This document shows positions 42,218-51,456 of a stretch of DNA of 64,000 nucleotides, piece by piece. Positions within the stretch are counted from its first letter, which is position 1; the number at the start of each line of letters is the position of its first letter. The notes beneath the pieces are model-generated. The model searched no databases, had not been told where the DNA came from, and saw only the letters and a list, made by a program, of their open reading frames with translations. The translations under genes and the position numbers were made by a program. The DNA comes from Bog-159 sp049511415 (GTDB lineage: Bacteria; Acidobacteriota; Terriglobia; Bryobacterales; Bryobacteraceae): NCBI GenBank assembly GCA_049511415.1, contig JBEKYC010000004.1, forward strand, positions 114,503-178,502. Direction: 5' to 3'.

Positions 42218-44095
42218 CTATCGTATGGCTACCGCGTAGTTCGCCAGAAAAGGCGCGATCACTGCCTGCGATTTTGTATCGACCACAACCCCGGGTAGAT
42301 AGGAGTCGACGAACACGCCCGCACCGTACAAGTAACGGCCATCCGCGGTGACCGCCAGCCGCGAGGCGAAACCGTCGATATTTCCCGAAACTGTCTGGGT
42401 CTGCGTATCGATGACCGCAATAGTAGCGACTCCATCCGTGGCGTATGCAATGGGCGCCGTTGGCGAAAATGCCAGATAATACCCCGGCGTGTCGATGTAT
42501 CCCGTCACTGAAAAATCCGCCAGATCGATCACGGCCAGTTGACTTGTTCCAGTTTGCAGATAGGCAAACGAGCCCGTGGGATCGATCGCCACTGAGCCGC
42601 CGCCAGGAACGTCAATGGTGTGGATGATCTCCCCGGTTCCAACATCGTAGACCATCGGACTGATCTGATAATCGTTGATCAGAACCGTGCTGCCATCCGG
42701 TGTCAGCGCTATAAACGGTGGACCATTCCCGCCTAAGGTGATCTGGTTCTTGACCGCGCCGGTCTCCGCATCCAGGACAAAGAACACGCTGGCGTCGGCG
42801 CCGGCATTCTGCCCGGCGCCCACGTAAAGGGTGGAACCATCCGGACTGACTGCCACGTTATAGACGCCGAAGCCAGGGACGAAACTCATCAGAGGCGCAC
42901 CCGTGGAAGCCGAAATCGCAACCACGCCGTTCCCATCGAGGAGGCAATCGTAGAGAGTCCGGCCGCCCGGCGATACGGCGAGTGACTGCGGCGACGGCGC
43001 CGGAAACACATTGGAGGGCAGCGGCTTGCCTTCCTCGAACACCGAGATATTGGAGCCCGGAGTCCAGAGCGGGTACACGGTCTGCCCGTCGGTAGACAGC
43101 GCCAGATCGAGTGGCGCGCCGGTGGCAAACGTTGTGGAAATCGCGAGGGACTCGGAACTCACCTGATAAATCGCGTAATTATCGGCGTTGCCCACATATG
43201 CGTATTGCCCGACGCTATCGATGGCCAATCCGCCCTCGGAGAAACCCGCAGTGGTAACGGTGCCGATAATCGAGAGACTGGGAACCTCCAGAAACGTGAT
43301 CGAGTCGTTGAGCCTGCCGATAAAGTAAACCGAGTCAGTGACGCATAAGACCGCGCCGTTTGCGGAGAGCGCCATCTCCAAAGCGCCATTCACTGAGACT
43401 TGATTGGCCATGGTCAACGCCGGCAGATTTACGGCGACAACCTGAGCCGGAGACGAGATGCTGCCGACGTAGGCCATGGAGCCCGTAGGATCGATCACCA
43501 GGAGTCCAGGGTCGTTCGAGAGAGGCAGGCTCTTGCCGATGGCCAGCGAAGGAATCGTAACCGCCGTGATGGCAGTCGCCTTTACACCGTTTTGCGTCAC
43601 ATACGCGGTCGTTCCGTCTGGGGCTACAGCGATACCTGTGACCCCATTGGCGCCGAACGACACTGATCCAACCTCATTACCCGACGCCGTATCGAACTCC
43701 TCCACGAAACCGGCTATGCAGTTGCCCACGCCCTCCCTGGCGCAAGTGCCGACGAAGATCAGCGATCCGTCCGGAGCCACCGCGAACGGATTCGTACTCA
43801 GGAAGTTGGGATACGGCTCATGGGTCGTGTGGAAAGTAACCTTACGTTTGCCCGATGCAACGTCCACGGCAGTAATCACGGACGTATAGCCTTCGACGAT
43901 GAAGAACGTCTGCCCGTCCGGAGACAGGAACATCTTAGTAGGGTTCAGGCCCTGCGCAGAGATCACGCTTTGCGCCCCGCTGGAGGTATCCATCGCTGCG
44001 ATCATGGCGGACTCCACCGGAGCATAAATAAGCGAGGCCCCGAAAGAGGTAACCGCAGTCGTTAGCAACACAAGCAGCGCTTGGATTCGAGCCAT
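42218..44095 (-). CDS. Secreted YncE-like beta-propeller protein
   Basis: 625 residues. Signal peptide MARIQALLVLLTTAVTSFG. The rest consists of repeated blades built on SPDG-type cores: LSPDGQTFFIVEGYTSVI, APDGTTAYVTQNG, SPDGSTLYVGAGQNAG, TPDGSTVLINDY and TADGRYLYGAGV, each followed by a short beta hairpin, 10 or more blades in all. YncE/cytochrome cd1-like propellers bind ligands or partners in the periplasm; no heme or catalytic motif is seen. Convergent with the kinase gene (7-nt gap, no terminator). The upstream TATAAT is 8 nt from the ATG. Confidence 0.8.
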   Translation of the reverse strand: MARIQALLVLLTTAVTSFGASLIYAPVESAMIAAMDTSSGAQSVISAQGLNPTKMFLSPDGQTFFIVEGYTSVITAVDVASGKRKVTFHTTHEPYPNFLSTNPFAVAPDGSLIFVGTCAREGVGNCIAGFVEEFDTASGNEVGSVSFGANGVTGIAVAPDGTTAYVTQNGVKATAITAVTIPSLAIGKSLPLSNDPGLLVIDPTGSMAYVGSISSPAQVVAVNLPALTMANQVSVNGALEMALSANGAVLCVTDSVYFIGRLNDSITFLEVPSLSIIGTVTTAGFSEGGLAIDSVGQYAYVGNADNYAIYQVSSESLAISTTFATGAPLDLALSTDGQTVYPLWTPGSNISVFEEGKPLPSNVFPAPSPQSLAVSPGGRTLYDCLLDGNGVVAISASTGAPLMSFVPGFGVYNVAVSPDGSTLYVGAGQNAGADASVFFVLDAETGAVKNQITLGGNGPPFIALTPDGSTVLINDYQISPMVYDVGTGEIIHTIDVPGGGSVAIDPTGSFAYLQTGTSQLAVIDLADFSVTGYIDTPGYYLAFSPTAPIAYATDGVATIAVIDTQTQTVSGNIDGFASRLAVTADGRYLYGAGVFVDSYLPGVVVDTKSQAVIAPFLANYAVAIR

Positions 44096-44103
44096 ACCCG
44101 GCT

Positions 44104-44109
44104 ATTATA
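44104..44109 (-). promoter_or_regulatory. -10 element of the propeller gene
   Basis: Read on the minus strand this is TATAAT, ending 8 nt before the ATG at 44095, with no Shine-Dalgarno sequence between. If used, the mRNA would start at or within a few nt of the ATG. The expected -35 region falls in the left arm of the neighbouring inverted repeat. Confidence 0.4.
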
Positions 44110-44113
44110 CGGT

Positions 44114-44217
44114 CTTATCCGCGTTCATCTGTGTTCATCTGTGGCCTTACATAGTTTTGGTTTTGCTTCCGCCAAAGCATATTTGGCCACAGATGAACAC
44201 AGATGAACACGGATAAG
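44114..44217. repeat. Large inverted repeat with doubled 10-mers
   Basis: Left arm 44114-44146 and right arm 44185-44217 (33 bp each) are inverse complements except for one mismatch (GC versus GT at 44121-44122). Each arm holds GTTCATCTGT written twice in a row, or its complement. The loop is 38 nt. It fills the space between the two divergently placed 5' and 3' ends at 44095 and 44228. The word resembles short intergenic palindromes that recur in many bacterial genomes (REP/MITE-like). It may also act as a bidirectional hairpin. Confidence 0.85.
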
Positions 44218-44227
44218 ATCAAGGCTC

Positions 44228-45724
44228 CTACGGAACGTACAGATCCAGATCTTGCGCGGTATCCGTGGCCTCGGAAAGCGTCACCGAGCGTGCGCCGGCA
44301 GCCTCCATCGACTCCGGCTCCGGGTTCTCGTATTCGAACGTTGATAAAACCCGATAAACTCCAGGCGCCAGCCCGCTGAAATGATATCGCCCGTGCACGT
44401 CGGTACGGGTTACATGCAACTCACCAAGACGCTTACGGTTGTCTGTGTCGAAGGCTTCCAGATACACCGGCGCGCCCGGAATTGGATCGCTCGACGCGCC
44501 CACGGTCCCATGGATGCCGGCCGGCCGCGCCGAGACCTTGATCGCCACCGTGTCAAAGCCGTGCAGCAGCACCTCGATCCAGCCGTCCGCGCGGCCGCTC
44601 TGCGAGTCGGGAAGACCGTATCCGCCGGAAATCGACATAGCGTAATAGCCCGCGGGCGGAATTGCCCACATTTCCCAGCGGCCCGGACCAAGCGCGGCGT
44701 GCCCCCTCTCGATCTTCAGTATCTCGGCATGCCCGCCGCCATCCAGATCCTTGCGCCGCACGTTGACCTTGGCCGAATCCACGTCCAGCTTGTTTCCCTT
44801 TTCATCCAGCATCTGGAACCCGGTCTCGCGCCAGGAATTCAGCGGCACTTGGATGTCCCTGTCGGTGTCCCAATCGAACTCCTGGTAGAAACCGAGCTTG
44901 CCGTGGCCATACGGGTCGTCGGCTTCGGCGATGAGTTCGTAATGCCCCGGGGCTAAACGGTCGAACGCAAATTCGCGCGGCGTGGTTCTCTGCGATCTCC
45001 CCACGTCGGAGACCAGCGTCACCGTAACCGGAATCGTCGGGCTGACGACCACCCGCCCGCTCACCCGAAACAACTTGCCAGGCAGCGGGCGTATGTCGAC
45101 TTCGTCCGCCTGCTGATCGAGGTCCACATCCACGGTAATGCTCTGGTCCACTTGCATGGTCTCCTTGTGGAAAGTGGGCAGCAAACCGGAACCGTCTTCC
45201 AGTAACTCGGCCGCCGACCGCACATGGTAAGTGCCCGGTTCGAGGCCATGGATGCGATAGATGCCGCGGTCGTCGGAAATGGCGCTGGCCGCAATGCGCA
45301 GCGGCAGCTTGGCTTGATACGCCACCACCTTCTGGTCCGGAATGCCGATCTCGTTTTCGTCCAGCAGCGTGCCGGATATCGCTCCGTACCGCCGCAACCG
45401 GATGTCGAGGTAAAGCGTTCCATCCTGTTCCACGGCCATGGGCTTGCCCGCCGACTTCCATTCCCGCTGCCCAAATTGGAAAGGCGCAAAGCCCGCGCGC
45501 GTGGCGCGCAGCAGATACATGCCGGCATCCACGACGAAGCGGAACTGGCCGCCGCGGTTGGCGCGCGTGGCTTGCGATTTGCCCCCCGTGCCATCGACCG
45601 GCTGCAGACTCACCTGCGAGCGTGCCAGCGGGCGCCCGGTCGATCGATCCAGCACCACGCCGCTTATCACCGCGGCTTGCGCCGCCGCACACCAAAGCGC
45701 CGCCAGCCAGACTCTTCGCATCAT
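44228..45724 (-). CDS. Secreted carboxypeptidase-regulatory-like domain protein
   Basis: 498 residues from the double ATG at 45724 (AGAGG upstream); a longer frame from 45751 has a weaker start. Signal peptide MMRRVWLAALWCAAAQA, cleaved before AVISGVVL. Three or more CarboxypepD_reg-like/transthyretin-type sandwiches: SGVVLDRSTGRPLARSQVSL, ISGTLLDENEIGIPDQKV and HGTVGASSDPIPGAPVYL, each ending in a GxYRV or LxPGxY segment (DVHGRYHFSGLAPGVYRV). Domains of this kind are beta-rich, often surface-exposed and linked to TonB systems or adhesion; no enzyme motif is seen. Stands alone, between the inverted repeat and a divergent DUF1080 gene. Confidence 0.8.
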   Translation of the reverse strand: MMRRVWLAALWCAAAQAAVISGVVLDRSTGRPLARSQVSLQPVDGTGGKSQATRANRGGQFRFVVDAGMYLLRATRAGFAPFQFGQREWKSAGKPMAVEQDGTLYLDIRLRRYGAISGTLLDENEIGIPDQKVVAYQAKLPLRIAASAISDDRGIYRIHGLEPGTYHVRSAAELLEDGSGLLPTFHKETMQVDQSITVDVDLDQQADEVDIRPLPGKLFRVSGRVVVSPTIPVTVTLVSDVGRSQRTTPREFAFDRLAPGHYELIAEADDPYGHGKLGFYQEFDWDTDRDIQVPLNSWRETGFQMLDEKGNKLDVDSAKVNVRRKDLDGGGHAEILKIERGHAALGPGRWEMWAIPPAGYYAMSISGGYGLPDSQSGRADGWIEVLLHGFDTVAIKVSARPAGIHGTVGASSDPIPGAPVYLEAFDTDNRKRLGELHVTRTDVHGRYHFSGLAPGVYRVLSTFEYENPEPESMEAAGARSVTLSEATDTAQDLDLYVP

Positions 45725-45790
45725 AGCCTCTGGGATATGACGCGCGGCCAACCTTAAACGCGCATATGATAGATTAATCCCCAGCCGATC

Positions 45791-46705
45791 ATGACGCGTA
45801 CCCTGCTCTTATTCCTCCTTTGGACCGCGGCCGCCTGGCCCGCGGATACCGATTTCAACGGCCGCTGGGACATCACCGTACACAACTCGGCTCGCGGGCG
45901 AGCCTGGTGGCTGCAGGTCGAAGGCGCCGGCTCGCCTGGCGTCAAGGGTAAATTCGTAGGCTTTCCCGGCGGCGACCTGAACGACATACAAAGCATCCGG
46001 ATCGAGAACGGCGAACTGCTCTTCACCTTCGACGGTCGCGGCACGCACCAGGATTACCGCGCCCGTCTGGCGAACGGCAAGCTCGAAGGCACGTTCCAAT
46101 CCGGCGACGCCAAGCTGACCTGGACCGGCGCGCGTGCCCCGGAAATCCATGACGCCGACGATGGCTCCTGGCACGCCGGAAAGCCCGTCGATCTGCTCAA
46201 TCACCACGATCTTTCCAATTGGCACGGTATGACCGCCGATGCATCCTCCGGCTGGTCGGTCGAGAGCGGCAATCTGAAGGGCAATGGCGCCGCCACCGAC
46301 TTAATCAGCAACGCCAAATTCTGGAACTTCAAACTGCATGTGGAGTATCGCACCCCGCCTAAGAGCAATAGCGGCATCGGACTGCGCGGCCGCTATGAAG
46401 TGCAGATTCTGGAAGACTACGGCAGGCCGCTCGACCGTCACTCCAACGCGGCCCTCTACAGCCGCATCATTCCGGCCGAGAACGTCACCAAGCCGGCTGG
46501 TGAATGGCAAACCTATGAAATCCGCCTGGTCGGACGCCACGTTACCGTCACGCTCAACGGCAAGACCGTCACCGCAGGCGTGATTGACGGGCTGACCGCA
46601 ATCGCCTGCGACCCGGACGAAGGTGTCCCCGGCCCCATCATGCTGCAAGGCGATCATGGTCCGGTGGAGTTCCGCAGCATCATCTTGACGCCGCTGGTGC
46701 AATGA
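45791..46705 (+). CDS. Secreted DUF1080 (3-keto-disaccharide hydrolase-like) protein
   Basis: 304 residues. Signal peptide MTRTLLLFLLWTAAAWPA. First an N-terminal beta region (FNGRWDITVHNSARGRAWW to about 120), then a DUF1080/PF06439 concanavalin-like domain: KPVDLLNHHDLSNWHG, WSVESGNLKGNGAATDLISN, FKLHVEYRTPPKSNSGIGLR, EVQILEDYG and GEWQTYEIRLVGRHVTVTLN. Members of this family include 3-keto-glycoside hydrolases and many uncharacterised secreted sugar-active proteins. Overlaps the following DHDPS-like gene by four nt, so the two are probably expressed together and may act in one carbohydrate or sugar-acid pathway. Confidence 0.87.
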   Translation: MTRTLLLFLLWTAAAWPADTDFNGRWDITVHNSARGRAWWLQVEGAGSPGVKGKFVGFPGGDLNDIQSIRIENGELLFTFDGRGTHQDYRARLANGKLEGTFQSGDAKLTWTGARAPEIHDADDGSWHAGKPVDLLNHHDLSNWHGMTADASSGWSVESGNLKGNGAATDLISNAKFWNFKLHVEYRTPPKSNSGIGLRGRYEVQILEDYGRPLDRHSNAALYSRIIPAENVTKPAGEWQTYEIRLVGRHVTVTLNGKTVTAGVIDGLTAIACDPDEGVPGPIMLQGDHGPVEFRSIILTPLVQ

Positions 46706-47583
46706 TGCCGCCATTTTCCGGAGTGATCGCGGCCGCCGTCACGCCGCACGCCAAGCGCGGCGACGAGCCCGATATCGGCGCTACGCTGGAGTTGATCGAT
46801 TTCCTGTGCGCCGCCGGTGTGCAGGGGATAGCGCTCCTCGGTTCCACGGGCGAGTTCGTCAATCTGGATTTCGACGATCGCGTACGCCTGGTCTACCTGG
46901 CCGCGAAACGCAGTCGCGTGCCGGTGCTGGCCGGCGTCTCGCACTCGACATTGGATGGCGCGCTGGCGTTAGCCCGCGAAGCTGCCTCTGCGGGCGCCGC
47001 CGGTCTTCTGCTGATGCCGCCGTATTTCTTCCGCTACCAACAACCGGAGATCCGCGAGTTTTACTTGCGTTTTGCCGCGGGCCTCAATCACGCGCCGCCC
47101 GTATATCTATACAACATTCCCGCATTCACCAGCGAGATTGCGAGCGACACCGCCATCGAACTACTCGCCACCGGACGGTTCGCCGGCATCAAGGATTCGG
47201 GGGGCGGTTGGGATTATTTCCAGGCGCTGAACCGCTACAAGAGCGAGCAATCCTTTACGCTGCTGATCGGACATGACGCGATATTCGCGCAGGCGCGCCG
47301 GGCAGGCGCCGACGGGGTGGTTTCCGGTGTCGCCTGCGCGGCGCCGGAGTTGCTGGTAGCGCTCGACCGGGCCGTACAGCAAGGAGCCCAGGCGGAGGCG
47401 GAGCGGCTGGACGCCCGGCTGCATGAGTTCCTCGCGCGCCTGGAGCGCTTTCCCACCCCGGTCGCCATCAAGGCTGCTATGGCCGTGCGCGGCCTCAAGA
47501 CCGGTCCGCCGCCCGTGCCTCTGGCGCTCGAAACGCAAGCCGCGCTCGACGAGTTCCGTGAGTGGTTTCGCGCCTGGCTGTAA
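46702..47583 (+). CDS. Dihydrodipicolinate synthase/N-acetylneuraminate lyase family aldolase
   Basis: 293 residues, starting at ATG 46702 (a second ATG follows at once). (beta/alpha)8 class I aldolase: GSTGEF (about 47-52), Tyr137 in YLYNIP, Schiff-base Lys164 in AGIKDSGG, and GHDAIFAQARRAGADGVVSG. The family uses pyruvate as donor (DapA, NanA, sugar-acid dehydratases and aldolases). The partner gene is a secreted DUF1080 protein rather than lysine-biosynthesis genes, which points to a catabolic or sugar-acid role instead of DapA. The substrate is not resolved by sequence. Confidence 0.88.
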   Translation: MMPPFSGVIAAAVTPHAKRGDEPDIGATLELIDFLCAAGVQGIALLGSTGEFVNLDFDDRVRLVYLAAKRSRVPVLAGVSHSTLDGALALAREAASAGAAGLLLMPPYFFRYQQPEIREFYLRFAAGLNHAPPVYLYNIPAFTSEIASDTAIELLATGRFAGIKDSGGGWDYFQALNRYKSEQSFTLLIGHDAIFAQARRAGADGVVSGVACAAPELLVALDRAVQQGAQAEAERLDARLHEFLARLERFPTPVAIKAAMAVRGLKTGPPPVPLALETQAALDEFREWFRAWL

Positions 47584-47683
47584 AGCGCTCGTCTACCGGG
47601 TGCCCGCCGGCGCGAAGCACACTTGTGGTGCCAGTGTGGTTTCCGCTATCTTAAGGAGCGTGTGGCCGGTCAGGTAAATCCTG

Positions 47684-48571
47684 CTACGGGTTGCCGCCTG
47701 TCACGGCGATGCCGAAAGGGCCGTCCGCGCCTGTCACGAAGCTCTGGTTAACGTCGCTGCCGTCCAGATTCGCCCGCCCGATGGTGGTGCCAGTGTAGTC
47801 GCTCCCCGAGTCCGCCCAGAAGATGTACTTGCTGTCGACTGCGAGGAACGCGGCGTTCCCATTCAGGCCGGTAATGAAGTTCGCGTTCAGATCGCTCCCG
47901 TTGAGCGCCACACGCCCGATCCCGGTGCCGCCGTTCGAAGTGTAGTAAATGTAGTTTCCTTGGATGGCTATCCCCTCGCCGTCATAATAGATGAAGTTCG
48001 GGTTCACGTCGGTGCCATCCAGTTTCGCCCGGCCAATGTAGCCGCTCCGGTAGCTGGCCCAGTAGATGTACGAGCTGGTGACCGCCAGCCCGCACCCGCC
48101 GCTTCCGGCATCGATGAAGTCCTGGGTCACGCCGCTGCCATCGAGGCTCGCCCGCCCGATGTAGGTGCCCACGTCACCGTACCAGTAGATGTACGAGCTG
48201 TTGACCGCCACCCCGCATGGATTCTGAGCGCCTGTAATGAAGGTCGGGTCCGCGCCGGTGCCGTTGAGGCTAGCCCGCCCGATGTTTGCGGCTGTTCCTC
48301 CATTGGCGCCGCTCCAGTAGATGTAGTCGGCATTCACTGTCAGCCCGCCATTCCCAACCCCCCCGCCCGTCGTTGAAGGGATAAAGCTCTCGTGCACACC
48401 GGTGCCATCGATCGTGGCCCGGCCGATCGAGCCATTGTTATAGTTCGTCCAGTAAACGTACGCCGCGGTCGTATCCGGCTTGACGGTCTGTGCAGGTAAC
48501 GAAGCGGCCCACGCGCAGGAGACAGCCAAGATGCTCATACCGAAGATGTGCTTTTCGTTAGCTCGGTGCAT
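47684..48571 (-). CDS. Secreted YWTD-type repeat (beta-propeller) protein
   Basis: 295 residues; AAGGGA lies 8 nt before the ATG. Signal peptide to about residue 28 (SLPAQ). The mature part is six near-identical units of about 42 residues on the pattern YIYW-x-IGRA-x-LDG-x-D-x-FI: YVYWTNYNNGSIGRATIDGT, YIYWSGANGG, YIYWYGDVGTYIGRASLDGS, YIYWASYRSGYIGRAKLDGT, YIYYTSNGGTGIGRVALNGS and YIFWADSGSD. This is an LDL-receptor-YWTD/virginiamycin-B-lyase-like six-bladed propeller. No catalytic residues recognised; a binding role is likely. Transcribed alone. Confidence 0.85.
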   Translation of the reverse strand: MHRANEKHIFGMSILAVSCAWAASLPAQTVKPDTTAAYVYWTNYNNGSIGRATIDGTGVHESFIPSTTGGGVGNGGLTVNADYIYWSGANGGTAANIGRASLNGTGADPTFITGAQNPCGVAVNSSYIYWYGDVGTYIGRASLDGSGVTQDFIDAGSGGCGLAVTSSYIYWASYRSGYIGRAKLDGTDVNPNFIYYDGEGIAIQGNYIYYTSNGGTGIGRVALNGSDLNANFITGLNGNAAFLAVDSKYIFWADSGSDYTGTTIGRANLDGSDVNQSFVTGADGPFGIAVTGGNP

Positions 48572-48659
48572 TGATCTTTCCCTTCACTGAACTATAGGCG
48601 CGGCGCGTCTTCGCATGCAATGGCTTTTGGGTGTCTTGGGGTGGTGCACCCCTGCCGTT

Positions 48660-51386
48660 TCAGCGGGATAGCCGTGTGTCCGCGACGGCAGCGCCGCGCG
48701 CCAAATAACGGAAATCGTGGCGCAGCGCCTGCGCGCGAACGGCCGCCATACCGCGTTCGTCGTGAGCCAGCTCCGCCTGCGCTAGCCGACCCCGCATTTC
48801 CAATTCGAATGCATGCCTGACCGCGGCTTCCGAAATCAAGGCGGGCAGCATACTGGCATGGCCGGTAACTTGGGCGCAGGCGATGCCGACCTCTACGCGA
48901 GCGAGCCAAGCCTGGCTATCGCGCACTCGCGACCAGGCCTGATCGGCCGCGGCGCGGGCTTTCCGCGGCTGGCCTTGGACCAGCAGCGATTCCGCGAGTA
49001 AGGCCTCGGCGCGCGCCTGTTCCCAAGGCTGCCGGTTCTGGGCGGCCCGGCGAGCGGCGTCGTTGGCCAAGCGGGCGGCTTCGGCCGGTTGATCCGACGC
49101 GAAGGCGAGTGAGGCGGACAAAAGCCAATCCGACCACACCGACATATTCACGCCGCCGGCCCGCAGCCGTTCGTATTCCTGCACGGTGCTCCGGGCGGCC
49201 GCCAGGTCGTACTCTGCCAACGATATGCGGGCTTTGCGCGACAATGTGGCGATGAGGCTGTTCACGGCGCCCGCCTCCCGGGCATCCGTCAACGCTTCTT
49301 CGCAAAGCTGCCGCGCACGCGGCAGATCACCCTCGATCCGGTACACATCGCACAGACTGGCCAGATCGTCGGCGAGGGCTTCCCGTGCGCCGAGGGACCG
49401 GGCGATATCCACGGCGGCCGACAGCTTCTCCCGCGCGGCATCCACTTCGCCCAGGGCCAGCAAAACATCGCCCAAGTTGGCCAGGGAAGCCTGCTGCGTG
49501 CCTTTATCCCCGGTCTGGCGGCCCAGCGCCAGCAGGCTCTCCAGAATCGCGGCCGGGGTTTTGAGATCGCCGCGTCCCTCCGCCGTCAAAGCCAAACCGT
49601 TCAGCACGTTTGTCTGCTCGGCGACTGAGCCGATCTCGCGCGCGATGGTCAGCGCCTGGTTCAGATACTGTTCTGCGGTATCGAAGTCCGCGGCCGCCAG
49701 GCTGTTGTTTCCGAAGCGCCGCAGAATCGCGGCCACGCAGGCCCGATCCTGAAACTTTCGGCAGATTGCAAGGGCTTCCTGCGAGAGGCCGCGCCAACGC
49801 GTATCGCCGAGATACCAGAACAGACCGCTTTCGAGCGATATGGCATGCGCATAGAGCCACCGGGCATTTGCGGCGGAGGCCTTGCGGGCCGCCGCGGCCG
49901 CCATTTCCACGCTGCCGCGATAGTCCGAACGCCTGGACAGCGCGTGGGCCGCCTCTAAGTCGATCCGCGGGTCGCCGGCTTGGGTGGCGGGCAACCGGCG
50001 CAGCGCATCCAGGGTGCCCAGGGCATCCTGCGTCCTGGCATCGGCGCTCTGCGCGGCGGCTAAATGCAGGCCGTATTCGATATCGTCGGGATGCCGCGCA
50101 AACAAGCGCGCGTACACCGCGGCGGCCAGGCCGTATTCCTGATTCGCGTCTCGATACTGGGCTTCGATGGCCAGCCTGGCCTCGTCGTTACGCATGCCGC
50201 GCGAGAGATCGAAGGCCCGTTTGCCTTCCTCGCGCGCCAATGCTTCATATCCCAGTCTGGCCTCGGAGGCGGACAGCGCGGCGTGCGCCGGCGCGAAACC
50301 CGGTTCGATTGCGGTCGAACGCCGCAACAGATCGCGGGCCTCGAGGAAGTCCGCGCGCCGCATATGCGCCAGGCCATCGGCATAAGAACGCGCGGCATCG
50401 GGATCGCGCGGCTCGCCTTCGCGGAGCGCTACTTCGGCGTCCGGCGTGGCTTCGATGCGCAAGCCCGCGCGCAGGCGCCCGCCCGCACGCGACATGACGT
50501 CCAGTATTTCCGATTCCGTGCCGGTCTCCGACACGGATGCCAGCACCTCTCCGCTTCCGGCATCTTCGGCCCAGATATCCACTCGGACGCGGCCGCCGGC
50601 GCCGGGGCCCAGATCGGCGTAGGCGCCCGAGACCACGATGTCGGCGCCGACATTGCGGCGGATGGCTGCCAGCGTCTCGCGGGAAGGCGAGGCCGCCGGA
50701 CGCAGCGCCAATTCCGCTTCCATGCGGGAGACATTCTCGCCGGCGATGGTGCGGATCTGGCGCCCATCGGCCAGTTCGGTGCTGAGCATTTCCGGAATCG
50801 CGCTGGCCAGCCAGGCCGATTCCGGACGCGTGGTCAGGTTGCGGAAATCCAAAACCGCCACGCTCCGCCGGGGAATGGATGTCCCGCCGCTTACATCCTT
50901 ACGATGTAAACCGGAGCCCGCCAGCATCACCGCGACACCGATCAAAAGGATTGCCGCGGCCAGGCTGCCCCATCGCCGGGTGGCCGGAAGGCCTTGGGGC
51001 GCGGGCGTCAAAACCGGCGGTAGGGCGGCTTCGCGGAGGCGAAACGCCGGTACGTACGACCCCTTGGGCAAGTCAATAACGATGCTGTTCCCGCCGCCTT
51101 CCGCGGCATAGTATTCAATCAGTTTGGCGCGCAATCGGCGGACTTCGGTCCGCACCACCGAATCCTGCTTGGAGTCGTATCCCGGATCGCGGCCAAACAC
51201 CGCCACGCCGATGATGGATTCTTTCAGCGGATTCCCGGCCAGGCTTTCCTCGACCAGGTAGCCCAGGAGTTTTCGCAGCCGCGGCGCCGCATGAAACGCA
51301 GCGGACCGGAAAATACTTTCCAATTCCGCGCGGACAGATCCGGGGAGCGGTAGTACAGACTCATCGAATGTGGTTCCGGCAGCCAC
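48660..51386 (-). CDS. Winged-helix / TM / TolB-like / TPR membrane regulator
   Basis: 908 residues from a GTG (GGAG six nt upstream). N terminus (about 15-117): DNA-binding-like domain with FHAAPRLRKLLGYLVEESLA, LKESIIGVAVFGRDPGYD, SVVRTEVRRLRAKLIEYYAA and IVIDLPKGSYVPAF, as in acidobacterial OmpR/CadC-like heads. One TM (about 138-157). Then a TolB/FlgO-like beta domain beginning RRSVAVLDFRNLTTRPESAW, and about 550 residues of TPR-like repeats (for example EQYLNQALTIAREIGSVAEQ and GEVDAAREKLSAAVDIARSL). A ToxR/CadC-like one-component membrane sensor is the simplest reading. The target genes are unknown. Confidence 0.82.
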   Translation of the reverse strand: MAAGTTFDESVLPLPGSVRAELESIFRSAAFHAAPRLRKLLGYLVEESLAGNPLKESIIGVAVFGRDPGYDSKQDSVVRTEVRRLRAKLIEYYAAEGGGNSIVIDLPKGSYVPAFRLREAALPPVLTPAPQGLPATRRWGSLAAAILLIGVAVMLAGSGLHRKDVSGGTSIPRRSVAVLDFRNLTTRPESAWLASAIPEMLSTELADGRQIRTIAGENVSRMEAELALRPAASPSRETLAAIRRNVGADIVVSGAYADLGPGAGGRVRVDIWAEDAGSGEVLASVSETGTESEILDVMSRAGGRLRAGLRIEATPDAEVALREGEPRDPDAARSYADGLAHMRRADFLEARDLLRRSTAIEPGFAPAHAALSASEARLGYEALAREEGKRAFDLSRGMRNDEARLAIEAQYRDANQEYGLAAAVYARLFARHPDDIEYGLHLAAAQSADARTQDALGTLDALRRLPATQAGDPRIDLEAAHALSRRSDYRGSVEMAAAAARKASAANARWLYAHAISLESGLFWYLGDTRWRGLSQEALAICRKFQDRACVAAILRRFGNNSLAAADFDTAEQYLNQALTIAREIGSVAEQTNVLNGLALTAEGRGDLKTPAAILESLLALGRQTGDKGTQQASLANLGDVLLALGEVDAAREKLSAAVDIARSLGAREALADDLASLCDVYRIEGDLPRARQLCEEALTDAREAGAVNSLIATLSRKARISLAEYDLAAARSTVQEYERLRAGGVNMSVWSDWLLSASLAFASDQPAEAARLANDAARRAAQNRQPWEQARAEALLAESLLVQGQPRKARAAADQAWSRVRDSQAWLARVEVGIACAQVTGHASMLPALISEAAVRHAFELEMRGRLAQAELAHDERGMAAVRAQALRHDFRYLARGAAVADTRLSR

Positions 51387-51456
51387 CTTACGCTCCCCGC
51401 TTGTCTATTGTATTTTACAGCGCCCGGACTCCCACGACGCACTGACCGAAGCAGCC

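Noticed and set aside
48638..48652. Small hairpin GGGGTG-GTG-CACCCC after the membrane regulator gene
   Set aside because: The stem is only 6 bp with a 3-nt loop and no T-run on either strand, so it is too weak to call a terminator.
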